Positions 12,742 through 25,700 of a stretch of 64,000 nucleotides of DNA are shown piece by piece. Location of the stretch: the NCBI GenBank assembly GCA_947034885.2, contig OX344749.2, positions 32,111,182-32,175,181 on the forward strand, in the 5' to 3' direction. A program made the position numbers and the translations under genes. Numbering within the stretch: the stretch's first letter is position 1; the number at the start of each line of letters is the position of its first letter. The DNA is from Thuidium tamariscinum (lineage: Eukaryota; Streptophyta; Bryopsida; Hypnales; Thuidiaceae). The notes below the pieces were generated by a model, which saw only the letters and a program-made list of their open reading frames with translations, was not told the origin of the DNA and did not search any database.

Positions 12742-14091
12742 GGACTGGAGAAGGGAATGAAACGAATTCTTCAGCAGCCCAATTCTTGAGGAGCTTCGTG
12801 GAAAGGGAGAAGGTCACCTCTACCTCAGGGTCAATAAGTTCCAGATGTCAGTCTTAAGCACACTAGTAGGAGAGATGAATTTTTTTTCCGTGTGTGTACT
12901 TTCTATGTGCGTTGGTGTAAATGGATTTCCCATGGGGAGGAGGGCCATGCACAACCTCAAAATAGGAGCATTAAGCTATGCTCACATAGGGAGTACACAC
13001 TTGGAACTGTTCTTTAGCAGCTGTTGTGCTTACGTTATCAGTGGTGCCCCGGGTTGTACAGTACACTACAGTACAGAGCTTTGTGATATCTGTGTATGGA
13101 TCTGTCTTGGGCTCTATGTTTAGTTCTAAGAAAATCCTACCTTTTCCATTTCATGTCTGCACACTTAATGGAAGATTTGTCGTAGTTTACAAAACAACGA
13201 TTCTTTCTTTGGTGATGCATCACTGGAGAAACTTCACTGTCCTCCATTGCCATTGTCACCGAGGAAGAGAGCGCGTCGCACGAACTTAACCCCGAAGTGG
13301 ATCGCACTATGTTTCGCTTCTTGGCATATGGGGTGTAGTTGTTTTGAATACGAGAAATCGCATGTACTTAACAGTTAGAATGTTATGTTTGAGATTCCTA
13401 CTGGAGCAAAGTGGGGTATCTCCAAAGGCTCTGTAACATTTTTGTATTTTTTTGGACATCGTTGTACAAGGCTTGAATGACCTACTTTGTACGTGTGCTT
13501 GGCCATGAAATTCTAAGGAAAGGTGTAAACGCTGCCTTCTAATGGACTGTAAGATGTGAAGAAATGACCAGTGCGTGTTGATTTATTCGATGTAAGGTTT
13601 ACGCATGCAAGTCCTTAACTTGTGCTCTCAAGTTTTGCACATCCATAACTTGTGAATTCAGGGAATCCTCATTTGCCTCCACCTCCAAAAATACTCAAAG
13701 ATTGCAGCATAATTTGTACAAAGGAAGCGTCCAGTACTGTTAAGAGTGCAAGCCGTGTGGAACTGAGGCACGGAAAGGGAAGTTTAGTTCCTTCAGGACA
13801 TTTCTAAGCGTAATCAGTCGTGTTTGGTGGGTACGAAACCTAGTGGACTGGTCATAACAGTACAGGACCCCCATTTACTTGGCTATACAAAGTTAGTAGC
13901 TCTCTAATGGTTGTATACAAGGTGGATTTACATAACAAAATGGCATACAATGACCCCACAATTGAAGACTAGATGTTGACAGGTGTTTTACATGGTGTGA
14001 AAGAAGCCCCTCTTCCTGTTGGAAATCCTTGCTTCAACACACTTATTTCAAAAAAAATAAAAGATCCCAAATATTTTTTTGACAATACTAT
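12742..14091 (+). other. 3' UTR and intergenic DNA after ABCG
   Basis: The first several hundred bases are of mixed composition and probably hold the ABCG 3' UTR. The 87-95 residue open frames there lack any recognisable domain. From about 13.6 kb to the retrotransposon edge I see no feature. The last five bases, actat (14087-14091), are the left target duplication of the Gypsy element. Confidence 0.45.
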
Positions 14092-14506
14092 TGTTATGAC
14101 TTGGATTCCAAAGTGCCTATTCTGCTAATGCTTCCTAGCGGATTTCATATCCGATTGCTATTCTCCAACTCAACCACTCTGAATTAATATTTCTCTTAAC
14201 ATAACCTAAACTAAATAGGAATAAGAATATAAATGCGGTCAATCATAATATGTCAAAATACAAGAACATCTTCTTCCATTACAAATCAATCATAGAATCA
14301 ACACAAAGAGATATCGAAGCGAAGGACTCATCATTGGAAATAGTTCTTACATTAACGTATGTCAAGTGAAAGACATTGCTCCCCTCACCGAGCTTAAGTT
14401 CAAGCCTTGGTCTACAAATCCTAAGTAACCGTCTCGTCCTCTACTAGTAAGACCCGCTTCCCGTCCATCGTATAATCTTGTCCCTTGGAACGACGTAGTT
14501 GTAACA
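14092..14506 (-). repeat. 3' LTR of the Gypsy element
   Basis: 415 bp, about 95% identical by eye to 34630-35043. It starts tgttatgac and ends tagttgtaaca on the + strand. It is the 3' LTR because the element reads on the - strand. Confidence 0.95.
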
Positions 14507-14523
14507 TTACCCCCCTCCCTTTC
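14507..14523 (-). other. Polypurine tract of the Gypsy element
   Basis: Read on the - strand, this is gaaaggga followed by ggggggtaa, directly abutting the 3' LTR. Polypurine tracts at this place prime plus-strand DNA synthesis in LTR retrotransposons. Confidence 0.85.
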
Positions 14524-14542
14524 AAGGCGCATAGCTCATGAA

Positions 14543-14950
14543 TTATGGAGTCGTTTGGTTTGGCCGCCTGTGGAAGTCAGCTACTACATCAGAAGCATTT
14601 TGTAAATTAGCAGTCAGTTTCCAGGAATTCTCTTCAGGCCCATATCCTTCCCAAGCTACCAAGTATTGGAGTTTTCTCCATCTTCCTACCCGTCGAGAGT
14701 CTAAAATTCTATTCACTTCCCACTCCATATCGCCTTCCGGGGTTACAATGGGCGGTGGTGGTCTCTGTCGTCGACCCAAGATGGTATCAGGTTGATACCT
14801 CTCTAATAGTGATACATGAAATACATTGTGTATACGAAGATCCTTTGGTAGTCGAAGTCAATAAACCAAGTCAGAGAGTTTAGCAATAACGGGAAATGGC
14901 CCCAAAAACTTAGCTTCCAATTTTTTCATAGGCATAGTTGTAGAGATGTT
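14543..14950 (-). pseudogene. Chromodomain and integrase tail of Gypsy pol
   Basis: The end of pol encodes a chromodomain of about 50 residues, with EVNRILDSRR, then YLVAWEGYGPEENSW and a final helix reading ASDVVADFHRR. Chromodomains at the integrase end define the chromoviruses and are thought to steer insertion to chromatin with particular histone marks. Upstream, in about 110 codons, a GPF-containing integrase tail can be followed but has an in-frame stop. The chromodomain itself is uninterrupted and ends at a TAA at 14543-14545. Confidence 0.85.
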
Positions 14951-16138
14951 ATCGTGTCAAAGTAATACCTTGTCTCCTACTGCAAATGATGGTTGTAGCT
15001 GTACTCGTTGATCATAGTTGAGCTTGGCATGGTCACTTACTATTTGGATCATAGTCTTTACGTCATCATGTATTTCTTTTAAGAGTCGAATCCTGTCTTT
15101 TGCTGCCGGAACACTTGAAGTTGTTGGTGTACCAATGGATAATGCTGGGTGATATCCATAGGTGGCATAAAACGGTGAAAAACCTGTTGTTGAATGAATT
15201 GCATTGTTGTAAGCAAACTCTCCTATTGGGAGGAGGTCTGACCAATCATCTTGTCGCCGTGTTGTAAACATGCGAAGAAATTGCTCTAGAACCTGATTTA
15301 CCTGTTCTGTCTGACCATCAGACTGTGGATGGAAAGCTGTTATCAAAGTAGGTTGGATGTGAAGGAGTTCGTGTAAACGTTTCATAAATTTAGAAATGAA
15401 CATCGACCCACGGTCGGATATAATTTCTTCCGGAATGCCATGATGTTTCCACACGTGGTGGAGATATAGATTGGCAATTGTTGAAGAGTCTACCATTTCA
15501 ATAGTCGGAATGAAATGCGCTAGTTTTGTGTTTTTGTCCACAACGACCAAAATGGAGTCGGATCCATTGCTATTAGGCAGTTTGACAATGAAATCGGTTG
15601 TGACACGATTCTATGGAGCCTCCGCCACGGGAATGGGTTGCAATAATCCATGTCGGGCGTGATGAGTAGGCTTCGAGCGTTGGCATAAATCACACCCATC
15701 AACATACCGATGCACGTATTTTTGAAATGTTGGCCAATAAAAAGTTCTTGACACCAAGTCCACAGTTTTTGCTCTACCTTGATGTCCCATCGCGGGTGCA
15801 TCATGTTGAGAGCGCAATATTTGTCGTTGTATCTCATCATCATCCGGTACATAAATTGCATCCCAAAAATAGAGTATGCCGTCACTAATCTTGTAATCTT
15901 GAAAACGTCGACGAATATTCATTGGAGCGCGGTTAAGGTCATTCATAAAGAATGCCAATATTAGTTTAAGTGAGATATCCTCTCTTATAGCCCCTTTTAT
16001 GTGTTGAATGATTTTAGCATCAGTCCAAATGAAACTACATGCCTCCATTGTTGCTAATTTTAGTAGGGGCCTGGATTCTTCTGATGACTCTACTAATATA
16101 TCGGGAGGTCTTGAAAGCATATCGATCGGCATAGCCAT
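14951..16138 (-). pseudogene. Integrase region of Gypsy pol
   Basis: The N-terminal zinc-binding part shows the HHCC pattern, with H in SQHDAPAMGHQG and then CDLCQRSK. The catalytic core follows, with ISDRGSMF and, further on, the glutamate in HPQSDGQTEQVNQ. The integrase inserts the cDNA into the genome. Reading needs at least one frame change between about 15611 and 15550, so the gene is broken. It lies in order after RNase H and before the chromodomain. Confidence 0.88.
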
Positions 16139-17356
16139 TTAGTACCCCCGACCGATGGTGAATTTCGAAATTGAATGCAAAAAGTTGCTCGGACCACCGT
16201 GCTTGTCGTTGGTTTAATTGTTAAGAAGTGTTCCAAATTCTTATGGTCTGAAATCACCCGAATTAGATGTGATGAACCTTCTAGGTAGACCTGCCATTCT
16301 TGAAATGCCAGTACAGTATTGAGCAATTCTTTGTCATATATGTCATAATTCTTCTTTGCCGGTTGCATTCTAGAACTCCGATAAGCGCATGGATGTAGAT
16401 GCCCGTCCTCCGCACGTTGTGATAAAATAGCTCCTATAGCGTTATCTGAGGCATCTGTTTCGACGACAAATGGGAGTTGAAAATTAGGATGAATTAATGT
16501 CGGGGCCTTAATGAACTGAGACCTTAGCTCTTTGAATGCTTCATTCGTTGAAGAGGTCCATTCAAACTGTTGATCCTTTCGTGTCAATGAAGTAAGAGGC
16601 ATAGTAATTCTAGAATAATCATAGATGAAGCGCTGGTAGAAATTAGCAAAACCAAGGAAAGATTGGACCTCTTTCACAGATTTAGGAATGGGCCATTCCT
16701 GTATGGCTTGCACCTTGTCGTTGCACATTTCCAATCCCTTTTCCAAAACCATCATACGCAAGAATTCCACTCGACTTTGATGAAATTGGCACTTCATAAA
16801 GACCGTGATGCAGCAACCGTTGAAGTACTTCTCACAAAATTTCCCTGTGTTCTTCTAATATTTTAGAGAAGATAAGAATATCATCCAAATAAATCACAAC
16901 AGAAATATCTAATAAGTCATAAAAAATACCTTGCATGTGCGCTTGGAATTGAGTAGGAGCATTGGTTAATCCAAATGGCATGACCAAGTACTCGAATAAT
17001 CCATAACGCGTTTTAAACGCCGTTTTAAATTCATGGCCTTTTGTCATTCTCACTCGATGATAAGCTTGTCTTATATCAAGCTTTGAGAAAATTTTGGCCT
17101 CCGCCAATCGGTCAGTTAAGTCAAGGATTAACGGAAGAGGGTACCAATTTCTTATCGTGACTTTGTTCAAGTTCCAATAATCCACACAAATACGGATGGA
17201 TCTGTCTTTTTTTCGTGCAAATACAATAGGGGCCGAAACTGGAGACTTGGATCGGCAAATCCACCCTTTGCCTAGATTTTCTTCAAGGTATCATCGGGGT
17301 TTTTCGAGTTCCACGGGAGACATAGGCCACAATCCCGTGTTACGAGGCTCCTGTCC
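16093..17356 (-). pseudogene. Reverse transcriptase and RNase H of Gypsy pol (3' piece)
   Basis: This is the part of pol lying left of the CACTA insertion. RT motifs include [38 protein letters not shown] and the active-site YLDD near 16880-16891. RNase H follows with FVVETDASDNAIGAILSQ. RT copies the RNA genome and RNase H removes the template. A stop lies between the LEKPR and YLEENLG segments, and the RT to RNase H boundary near 16.8 kb needs a frame change. The open frame runs leftward into the CACTA boundary, where the other piece continues at 32489. Confidence 0.92.
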
Positions 17357-17359
17357 CTC
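17357..17359. repeat. CACTA target-site duplication (left)
   Basis: CTC immediately before the CACTA end, matched by CTC at 32486-32488. A 3-bp duplication is the rule for CACTA elements. Confidence 0.9.
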
Positions 17360-18375
17360 CACTACAACAAGGGGTGATTTAAGTATGGTTTTCTAGTCAA
17401 AAAATGCATACTTGAAGTACAAGACTTTTAAGTACTTTTTACTAAAAAACATGTGCCTAGGACGCGCTTTAAGGGACAATATTAAAGGTCATCCATTTCA
17501 GTTTTTAAGACATTCAATATTGTCTTTTAAATTTACCCTTCCACCTAAAATTTTTTACACCAAAATCTTAGCCAAAATACATTAGCCACGTGCATGTCAA
17601 CTGTCCATTCTGAATTTTGTGGATCAGTACAATATGCTTTTGTGCTCCATAGTGCTTTGCCATGTGTTGTGTTCTTATAGGTCAATAGTGTGAAATAACC
17701 AGAATGTAATGCAACAGAACCAGTTGCTTACGATTTTGAACATCCATTCAAATTGTGAAATTCATGAAAAATACATTTTTAATTTCAATTTCCATTATTT
17801 ATGGGACATGAAGAAAACAATCTTATACAAAGTAAGCACTGGCCACAACTTTATTGCAAACTGCACTCAGAAGTACAGGTACGACAAACAAAATCTGAAA
17901 GCTTAAGGCAATATGGTAAGCAATTCATGGATCTGCTACACTGCAAACCACTCTCAGCGACATGCAATGTCATTCTCTAAGTTTTCACAGAATTTCACAT
18001 ACTCCTCTGCTAGAACGAAGCAAGTATTTCTTTGGGCCTTTAAAATTTTTGCGGCGAGACCTTTTCATCGTTTACTAACGACACACAAACACTCACACTA
18101 CCATTCCTGAAGTACGCAGGCACATCAGTCTAATGTCGTAATAGACATCAAAGCACACCTTCTGACATATGCTATGCACTCACACAATATCTTCCCTTGT
18201 TTGGGCTATTGAAGTATATCGCTTGTGGACAACACTACTACTCATACCACAGAACACTGCACTTGAACTCTCAAATGTGGAGGAGAGAGCTTGGCCACAT
18301 AATTATTGATCCGATAGCATTCCCCACCGTCTTCCATTTCACCTGATCTCTCCAACCGGATGGTACAGGGCACAA
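17360..18375. other. Left subterminal region of the CACTA element
   Basis: No coding sequence is supported. The first 100 bases hold two agtac words (cttgaagtacaag and taagtacttttta). The rest may be the 3' UTR of the - strand TNP1-like gene. Confidence 0.5.
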
Positions 18376-21207
18376 TTACGAACTACCATTTTCAGTGTGA
18401 GAATTTACTTTAATGGTACACCAGTCCTTCGGAACGACTTTCCTTGCATACTTGGATCCTTCCTTCCCCATCAAAACGCCTTTCCCTACATCTTCCTTCT
18501 TCCCTTGCATGATAGCAGCCATGCAAATGACATCACCACATTCCATTTCCTGATTGAACAAGATCCACAGCTGCTGACCGTCAGAAAAATATAAAGAACG
18601 ACTCCTACAGTAATGCACACCACTTCATGACATACTTCTCACAGCAGAGACTGCCACAGTCGTTTTTTAACCATAATACTACAACTCCAGAACTTGCCGA
18701 ACACCCTAATTAAAACTTATGCAGTTCCTTCAACAAAAATTAGCAGCACATAATTCCTTTTACATCACATACACCGCCACACTTAACAACATCTGCTCTA
18801 TATCAAAGACTCGACAAGCAATCCTCATCACAAGACCACTGTTTCCTTCACCTCTGCTTCGCTCTCTTGACTGACTTCTTTAATCGAGCTCCTGCATCCT
18901 CCAGTACCTTCTGATGTCACCTGGGTTGGCTTCGGAACTTCTCTTCTCTGTTTCGTAGTTTCCCTTCCCGAACTGCACTGACCTTGCACCCTAGAGAGTA
19001 GGGTGCTATTCTTCACCACGGGTGCTTTCTGAGGGGCCAAATTCTCCTTCATCATTGCGGAAGCTACCATAGTGCCGACATTGACATCGATCATGGGGGA
19101 AACGAATTGAACCATCTACACTCAATAAGACTATGTCCCTCATCACAATTGCATTACTGGATGACTTCCGTCATACTTACCTTGCCGAACTGTGTCCATT
19201 GAACCTTTTCCGTCGCTAAGTTTGAGATCGACGTCAAAAAACTTCTCAGATCCGACCTCCTGTACCTGCGAAGAATTTTGGATATCGATCATTGATCCCG
19301 AATCTCTGCCTTCTCTCTGCAACAACATGAATTCCATGTAACGGAAATTGAGATTTGCATCATAATTAAAGTATTAAACGCAAAGAAGCCGAGGCGACTG
19401 CCTAGTTCTTCAAAACATGCTCCTGAAAGACCATTCAGTTCTTGCATATCTTAACGTTGTTCTTGACACATGCACACGTTGAATCACAAACGATTTCATG
19501 CATTCTCGACGACGCTAATGACTTCGACAAGAATAGCAGTCTCTGTTATGAAACTGTAGGACCCACACGTTTCTTTACTCTCGAAGTGCGAGTGAGTGAG
19601 TCACCGGTAAACGCAGACCATGCAGCTCTGCCCCCGCCCTCCTTACCTTCTTCGAGCTTTCCAGCCACAGCAGCTGGCGCCTCAAAATCTTTATTTGGCT
19701 GTTTACGTCCTCCTCCTGCGACGCCACAGAATCCCTTGCTTGTGGACTATATTCGGAAGTCCTCCTCAGTTTCCCACTATCATTTCCCTGACACCCGCTA
19801 TGACTACTATGAGTTTCCTACTCAATAGAAAGGCAGGAAGAAGTAAGCGGATACAATACTGAACACACTGACAATATCTCACCGTCTCCGTAGCTTCTTC
19901 GGTAGAATTCACGTTCACGTCCTTCACACACAAGACAGCGACGCCCCTTTTCCCGTTGTCGATGACCAGTTCTTTGTCATTTCCTGGAACCTTCTTTGAA
20001 CGGTGAAAGATGGTTTCAGTATATCCACAAAAATGCTCAGACACCTACATTTTCATACTTAAAACGAATTCAGACTTTCAAAGGCAGGCACTGAGAGTTG
20101 GTAAGTACATCCGCAGTTGAAGCTCACCTCGGTTTCTTTGAAATCATGACTTCCACTGCGCACATCGTCGCCCACTTTCATCTTCCCTTTCATGTTCGTT
20201 TGCGTAGACGTTGACGCCTCCAGCTTCTTAGAAGCTTTTTCAACAATGCATTGAATCTTCTTCCAGTGAGTCTCGCTAACGTCATCCGGTTTTGTCCCTT
20301 TTTCAGCTTTCTTGCATTTGTATTTCAATTGCATTTTCCGATTCCGCATATACTTGGTAGCTGATTTCTCGAACATCTCTTTTGCTTTGTGAGCAAAACC
20401 CTGGAACTCCCACTCTCTCTCTAGAGCGTGCCACATGCTGTCCACTACTTGTTTCGGATGGTGGTTGATATTGTCCATGCTTGGGTCCAAACAACTGCAC
20501 TATCCACGAACCGCTGCTTTCCACGCATGTCTATGAATGCCTCGAGGTTTACTGGTTGCGTCGACGTGAATGACGTACGGCGTTTTGCGAAGTGCTTTTC
20601 GGTTGGCTGTTAAGTACCTAGCCCTTGTTTTGCGCCACCTATTCAGTCTCCTGGTGCGCAGCGCTCTCTGTTTGGGAATGGGATTCTCGGGAAGCGGAAA
20701 ATCCTCCTGAGAATTTGATCCTTCACCTGCGCTAGTCCTCATCATATCTGGTTTACGTCTTCTCTTGGCTTTTGCAATATGGTACGCCTCCTCTTTCCAA
20801 GTGCTTGCAGGGGCATTTTCTTCCTTCACGGACGGTTGTGGAACTGTCTCTTCACCATAGAATTCAAGTAGATCGGCTGATGATCCCACCAAGGACGCCG
20901 TCGTCTTAATTAAAGCTCGCAAGACCATGTCCTGGAAGTTTGAATTTGACGCAGAAGGCATCGTGAAACTTCTTGGTACTGAAGCTCCAAGTTCTGATGG
21001 TATCTGTGATAAGAACTGCTCAACATGAACCTCACGTTCAAGCAAACTGCTTTTGACACTGGAACTGCGGACATGCTTCATAGAATGATGATGTGATGAA
21101 GCGCCCGAGCTGTACTGTCCGCTTGCGTCTCCGTCTACTTCCATTCTTCTAGTCGATCTCTGCTTGTTTGATAAAGAGGATAAAATCGAATTACAGGAAC
21201 GCCACAT
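18376..21207 (-). pseudogene. TNP1-like accessory gene of the CACTA element
   Basis: A multi-exon model on - is well supported at its 5' part: exon 21207-20128, exon 20044-19883 and exon 19316-19181, with consensus donors (GTGAGC, GTGAGA, GTAAGT) and acceptors. Two more exons, near 19115-18828 and 18609-18376, are likely but their joins are uncertain. Translation could start at 21207 or, with a better leader, at 21144. An in-frame TAG lies at 20497-20499. The middle part (WHALEREWEFQG, later SETHWKKIQ) and the tail (MAAIMQGKKEDVGKG) loosely resemble plant En/Spm TNP1/Transposase_24 proteins, which bind subterminal repeats. A basic stretch, AKRRRKP, could be a nuclear signal. Assignment rests mainly on context. 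Confidence 0.6.
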
Positions 21208-22777
21208 ACATAGTTACATTCTGAAATTGACAAAGCAAAGCAAAGCAAAACATAGTATGCAATGAAGTTTTCCTTTCCTCATTATCAATGTCATGAAGAT
21301 GTAGCACCAATACCTGACCAAAATAACTAATCTGATTAGTTTCTCACCAAAACGAGGAGGTACTTCAAATCAAATCACCTCCGTTCGACTGTGCGCTTCG
21401 GTCAGAGTCCTCGTCTGCAATTACTGCTGGAGTGCTGGAGTAGTGAGCTCGGAATGCTTGGTCTCCGAACTCGGTCACAATCCCAGGGCTACTCAAAATT
21501 TTTGCGCCGCCTACTAATTCACTACAACTTCATCTTCAAATCACTGAAACAGTTGTCAGGACTGTTGTTGTCAATGACTACAACGACGCATGAAGCAGCG
21601 ATAGTTCCAGTGCCACCATACTCCGGACAACCAAGAGACACCGGCATTTTCTTCCTCCCATCTCTAAACTTCATAAGAGTGTACTACCTCTCGTGAGAGG
21701 CATCGAAACCACGGTGGACATTACGTCAGCTTCAGCGACACCAAATTTAGGACGTGCATTAAATGCATGGATGGTCTTCCAATACTAGCGACGGCGCCTA
21801 CATTTACGCTGACGACGATTTTCTCATGAGAACCACATCCCTTGAAGCACCTGTTCCACTTTTCTTGCTAGTATGGCCACTTGATGCACATTATAAAGTC
21901 CAAGCTATCTGTCTCACCTGCTCTTGTCGTCGTTGAAGATGGTTGAAGGAATCCAGGACAACAACTTCCTCTACATCTTCCATGATCTCTTAATCACTTC
22001 CACGACGCAAGTGTAAGGCTACGTAAGTACGTAGGCATCCTCCATGTCAGTTACTAAACAAAGATGTTGTCATTTTTGTGATAACGAGTACCTGAAGCAA
22101 CTACACCAGACGTCGATAACAGAGAAAACATAGGATGCTTATCACCTTCCGTACCCATATGGAATTACTGAGAGATAAACTATTTCGCCTCATTTCGTAA
22201 TTTAAACTTCATCCTCCAGATTTAATGACTCAGAATCGTTTCATTTGAATGTCTTCAGTTCATAATTCTCTAGACTGTCTACGTAGTTCGTCAATCACCT
22301 ATTCCACATATAGCAATGACCCGAATTGAAATCCAATGGATTCCTTTAGTAGATATAGTTAAGACACCGCTAAATATAACTCCAGAACTTCATACTTACC
22401 ACCATATCAAGTAGAATCACATTCAGTTAATGGTAGTAAAATCTAATTTTTCTTCTAAAGCATGATATATTGTGACAAAGCCCTCCTACTGATAACTTCC
22501 TTCAGTTGAACATGATTTCCGTTTCGCCAATCTGTTTAACTCTCATCAATAAACAACTTCATTTCAACGGGAAAAAAATTCACCTTCTGAAGTAAGGGTC
22601 ACCTGCCCTGACCAATTCTTTGAACAGCGCCAACTCAGCCGACGCTGCCACATTGGCTGTCCATGACACGTCCGCCTCTTCTTCTGTGGCGAGAAAGAAG
22701 TTTGATTAACACAGGAACAGACAGTGCATCTTCACTTTCGACTAAGCGAAAACAATGGTGTTCCTTTCATTGTCGCC
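21208..22777. promoter_or_regulatory. Divergent intergenic region of the CACTA element
   Basis: 1.57 kb between the starts of two genes that point away from each other. No domain-bearing open frame was found; a 101-residue frame at 21391-21696 is not convincing. It must hold the promoters of both genes unless transcription starts elsewhere. Base skew changes near its right end, from C over G to G over C on the + strand. Confidence 0.5.
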
Positions 22778-25700
22778 ATGGCGGAAGTTAACGATGACAG
22801 ATAGACAGATTTCTCTCTTCTAGTAGAGGCTTTAAATGCTCTGGAGCGTTCTCGTGCAGACTTAAGAGCATTGCGAAGTTACAAATGTCCTTGTATCCAG
22901 TGCAAGGGGGGTGGACGGCCCGTTCTAAGAAGCACGATTGACAGACACTTGAGGCAACACGGCTGAGATCCAACTCTAAAGCACTCTATGATTGTAAGTG
23001 ATTCTGGACTCTTTGTTATACATTTAATCTGCTCCGTCCTCAAGTTTAGTCATTCATTCATGAAAACTAAAACATTGAGGCTGTGCCTGCGCTTCAGTTT
23101 AGGGTTCAATAAGCCGTGGTTACATTTACAATGAAGGCGTTCTTCTTTTTTCCCTTGCTTCAGCATAATCGTTTTTTTGGAAATTTATCTTCTTCGAGTA
23201 ACTTTGTTCGCACTGCTTTGTTTGTTTCACAGAGTCCTTTCCTGTGCTACCTCAGAAAACCCTAAAAGTATTAACCCTATTTTGTATGCTGCCTTCACTC
23301 ATACTCATATCAGTAAACAGTGATATCTGTTTGTTGACACAGAATACACTTCCAAACTAGAATCAGTCTACTTCATTGCACTCACATTAAATTTGAATTC
23401 CTTACCGAATGACGTTTCCTTGTGTCCTACAGCCTGAAGACTCTGACAATGACGCTTTCGTCTTCGACCACTCACAGGATTCGCCTATTCGTGAAACCAC
23501 GGAGCCAAGCACTCCAACTGATCCACAGTTTGACGAAGGAATGGAATTTCAGCGGCTCACGTTAGAATGGTTTCACAAAGTCGACGAACGTAGGGAGGGC
23601 TTCTATGGGAATCGCTATGACAATGAAGACACTCCAGGGATTCCAGAAGAACAGTTTTCTGATGCTGTTGATCCAGACATGGAAGACTGGTTGAAGCGTA
23701 GCCAGGTACCTCTATTCCAAGGGTCAAAAATATCCACGCTTGCCTGTGTGCTAGTACTTATGAACATAGCACACTTACACAATGTCAGCAATGCATTCAT
23801 GGATGAATTGCTGTCTTTTCTGACTGTGGATGTCCTACCCAAACCCAATGGATTACCTACAACTAGACATGAAGCTTGGAGGTACATCGATCGACTGGGG
23901 CTCTCTTTTAATGTCATTCACTCATGTCGCAACGGATGCATTCTATTCTGGAAAGATAGAAGTCACCTAACCGAATGCCCTCACTGCCACAGTTCAAGGT
24001 ATATACCTGGTAGCAATAGTATTCCAGTGAAGGTCCTACGTCATTTTCCACTAATTCCTAGGCTCTTAAGAATGTATCGGTGCCGAGACATTGCATCATT
24101 GATGAGATGGCATGAGAGAAATCCTTCTACTGATGGAAAGATGCGTTCACCTTTGGATAGTCCTGCCTGGAAAAAAGTTGAAGAAATCGATTCATCCTTC
24201 TTCCATAATGCGAGGAATATTAAACTGGGCTTAGCCCTTGACGGCATGAATCCATTTGCAGATATGTCAACCAGACACTCTACGTGGCCAGTTTTTCTGC
24301 TCAACTACAACTTGCCTGGGTGGATGGTCACCAAACGCTTCTTTGTCATGTTGTCTTTGATAATACTAGGAAAGGAATCTGTGAAGTCTTCAAATATTGA
24401 CATTTATTTGGAACCTCTACTAGATGAGTTGCTTGTTTTGTGGGAAGGAGTTCCAGCTATAGATATGTCTGAGACTTCACAACCAAGGAAATTCACTTTG
24501 AGAGCTATGTTACTGTGGACAATTCATGACTACCCAGGATACGGCTTAATCTCTGGGTGCGCTACTAAAGGATATAATGGTTGTCCTATTTGCGGTCCAC
24601 ATGTAGATTCACGATATTCAAAGAGTTTGAAAAAAAATATTTTCCAAGGCCATCGGCGTTATTTGCCAGAAGGACATCGATTTCGATTCTTAATTGAGTC
24701 ATTCAATGGCAAAGAGGAACATCGTCAGAAGCCTCCTAGAGTTTCGGGAATGCAGAAGAAGAAGAAGAAGAGGGGTGAAGGAAGAGAGCAATGGCTAGCT
24801 ACAGGAGGAGTACCTGGGTCAGACAGTGATCCTGTAAAAAATCATGGAGTCAAACGAAATTCCATCCTGTTCAAGCTGTCTTACTGGGAAGTAAGCACCT
24901 TCTTTAAACTTCTGCTGTGTACACTTCCATTCAGTTTTTGCTCAATTTGTTTGGAAAAGTATAATATAATCAATTAGATTCTTCCCCTCTATATTGTGAT
25001 TTTTATATTCAGCAACTTCTCCTTAAGCTTTGCAGTCAACAAAATCTTCCATTGTTTGTTTTATAATTATGTTTTTGCTTGTTGTTGCTCCAGAAACTTC
25101 TCATCAGACATATTCTCGATACTATGCACTGCGAAAAGAATCTAGCTGACAATCTACTCAAAACAGTATGTGGGATGAAAGACGGACTTGCAGTTCGAGA
25201 AGACATGAGAGAGGCGGGCTGCAAGTCCCGTCTACATATTCGTCCAACTGACCCACCGGCCACCGGCTTCAATGTTCCTAGAGCTCCATACATACTTTCA
25301 GAAGAGAACAGGAAGATCTTCATAAAGAGATTAAGCAGCTTCAAGGCTCCAACAGGATTCATGTCTAACATGAAGTCTCGCATATTCCTTGACGGAACAC
25401 TTCATGGCTTAAAGAGCCATGATTACCACATTCTTTTGGAGTATCTTATCCCTGTTTGCATAAGTGGTTTGCTACCCCCCCGAGCAGAAAAAGCTACCAT
25501 TCAATTGAGTTCTATTTTTAAGAAACTTTGTTGCAAAACTGTAGATCCAGCGTTAATGGATGTCTTCAGTGAAGAGGTGGCCATCACTATGTGTTTACTT
25601 GAAAGAGAATTTCCCCCTTCTTTCTTTGATCCCATGACTCATTTAGTTGTGCATTTGGTGGAAGAGCTGTACTTGTGCGGTCTAGTGCAAAACCGGTGGA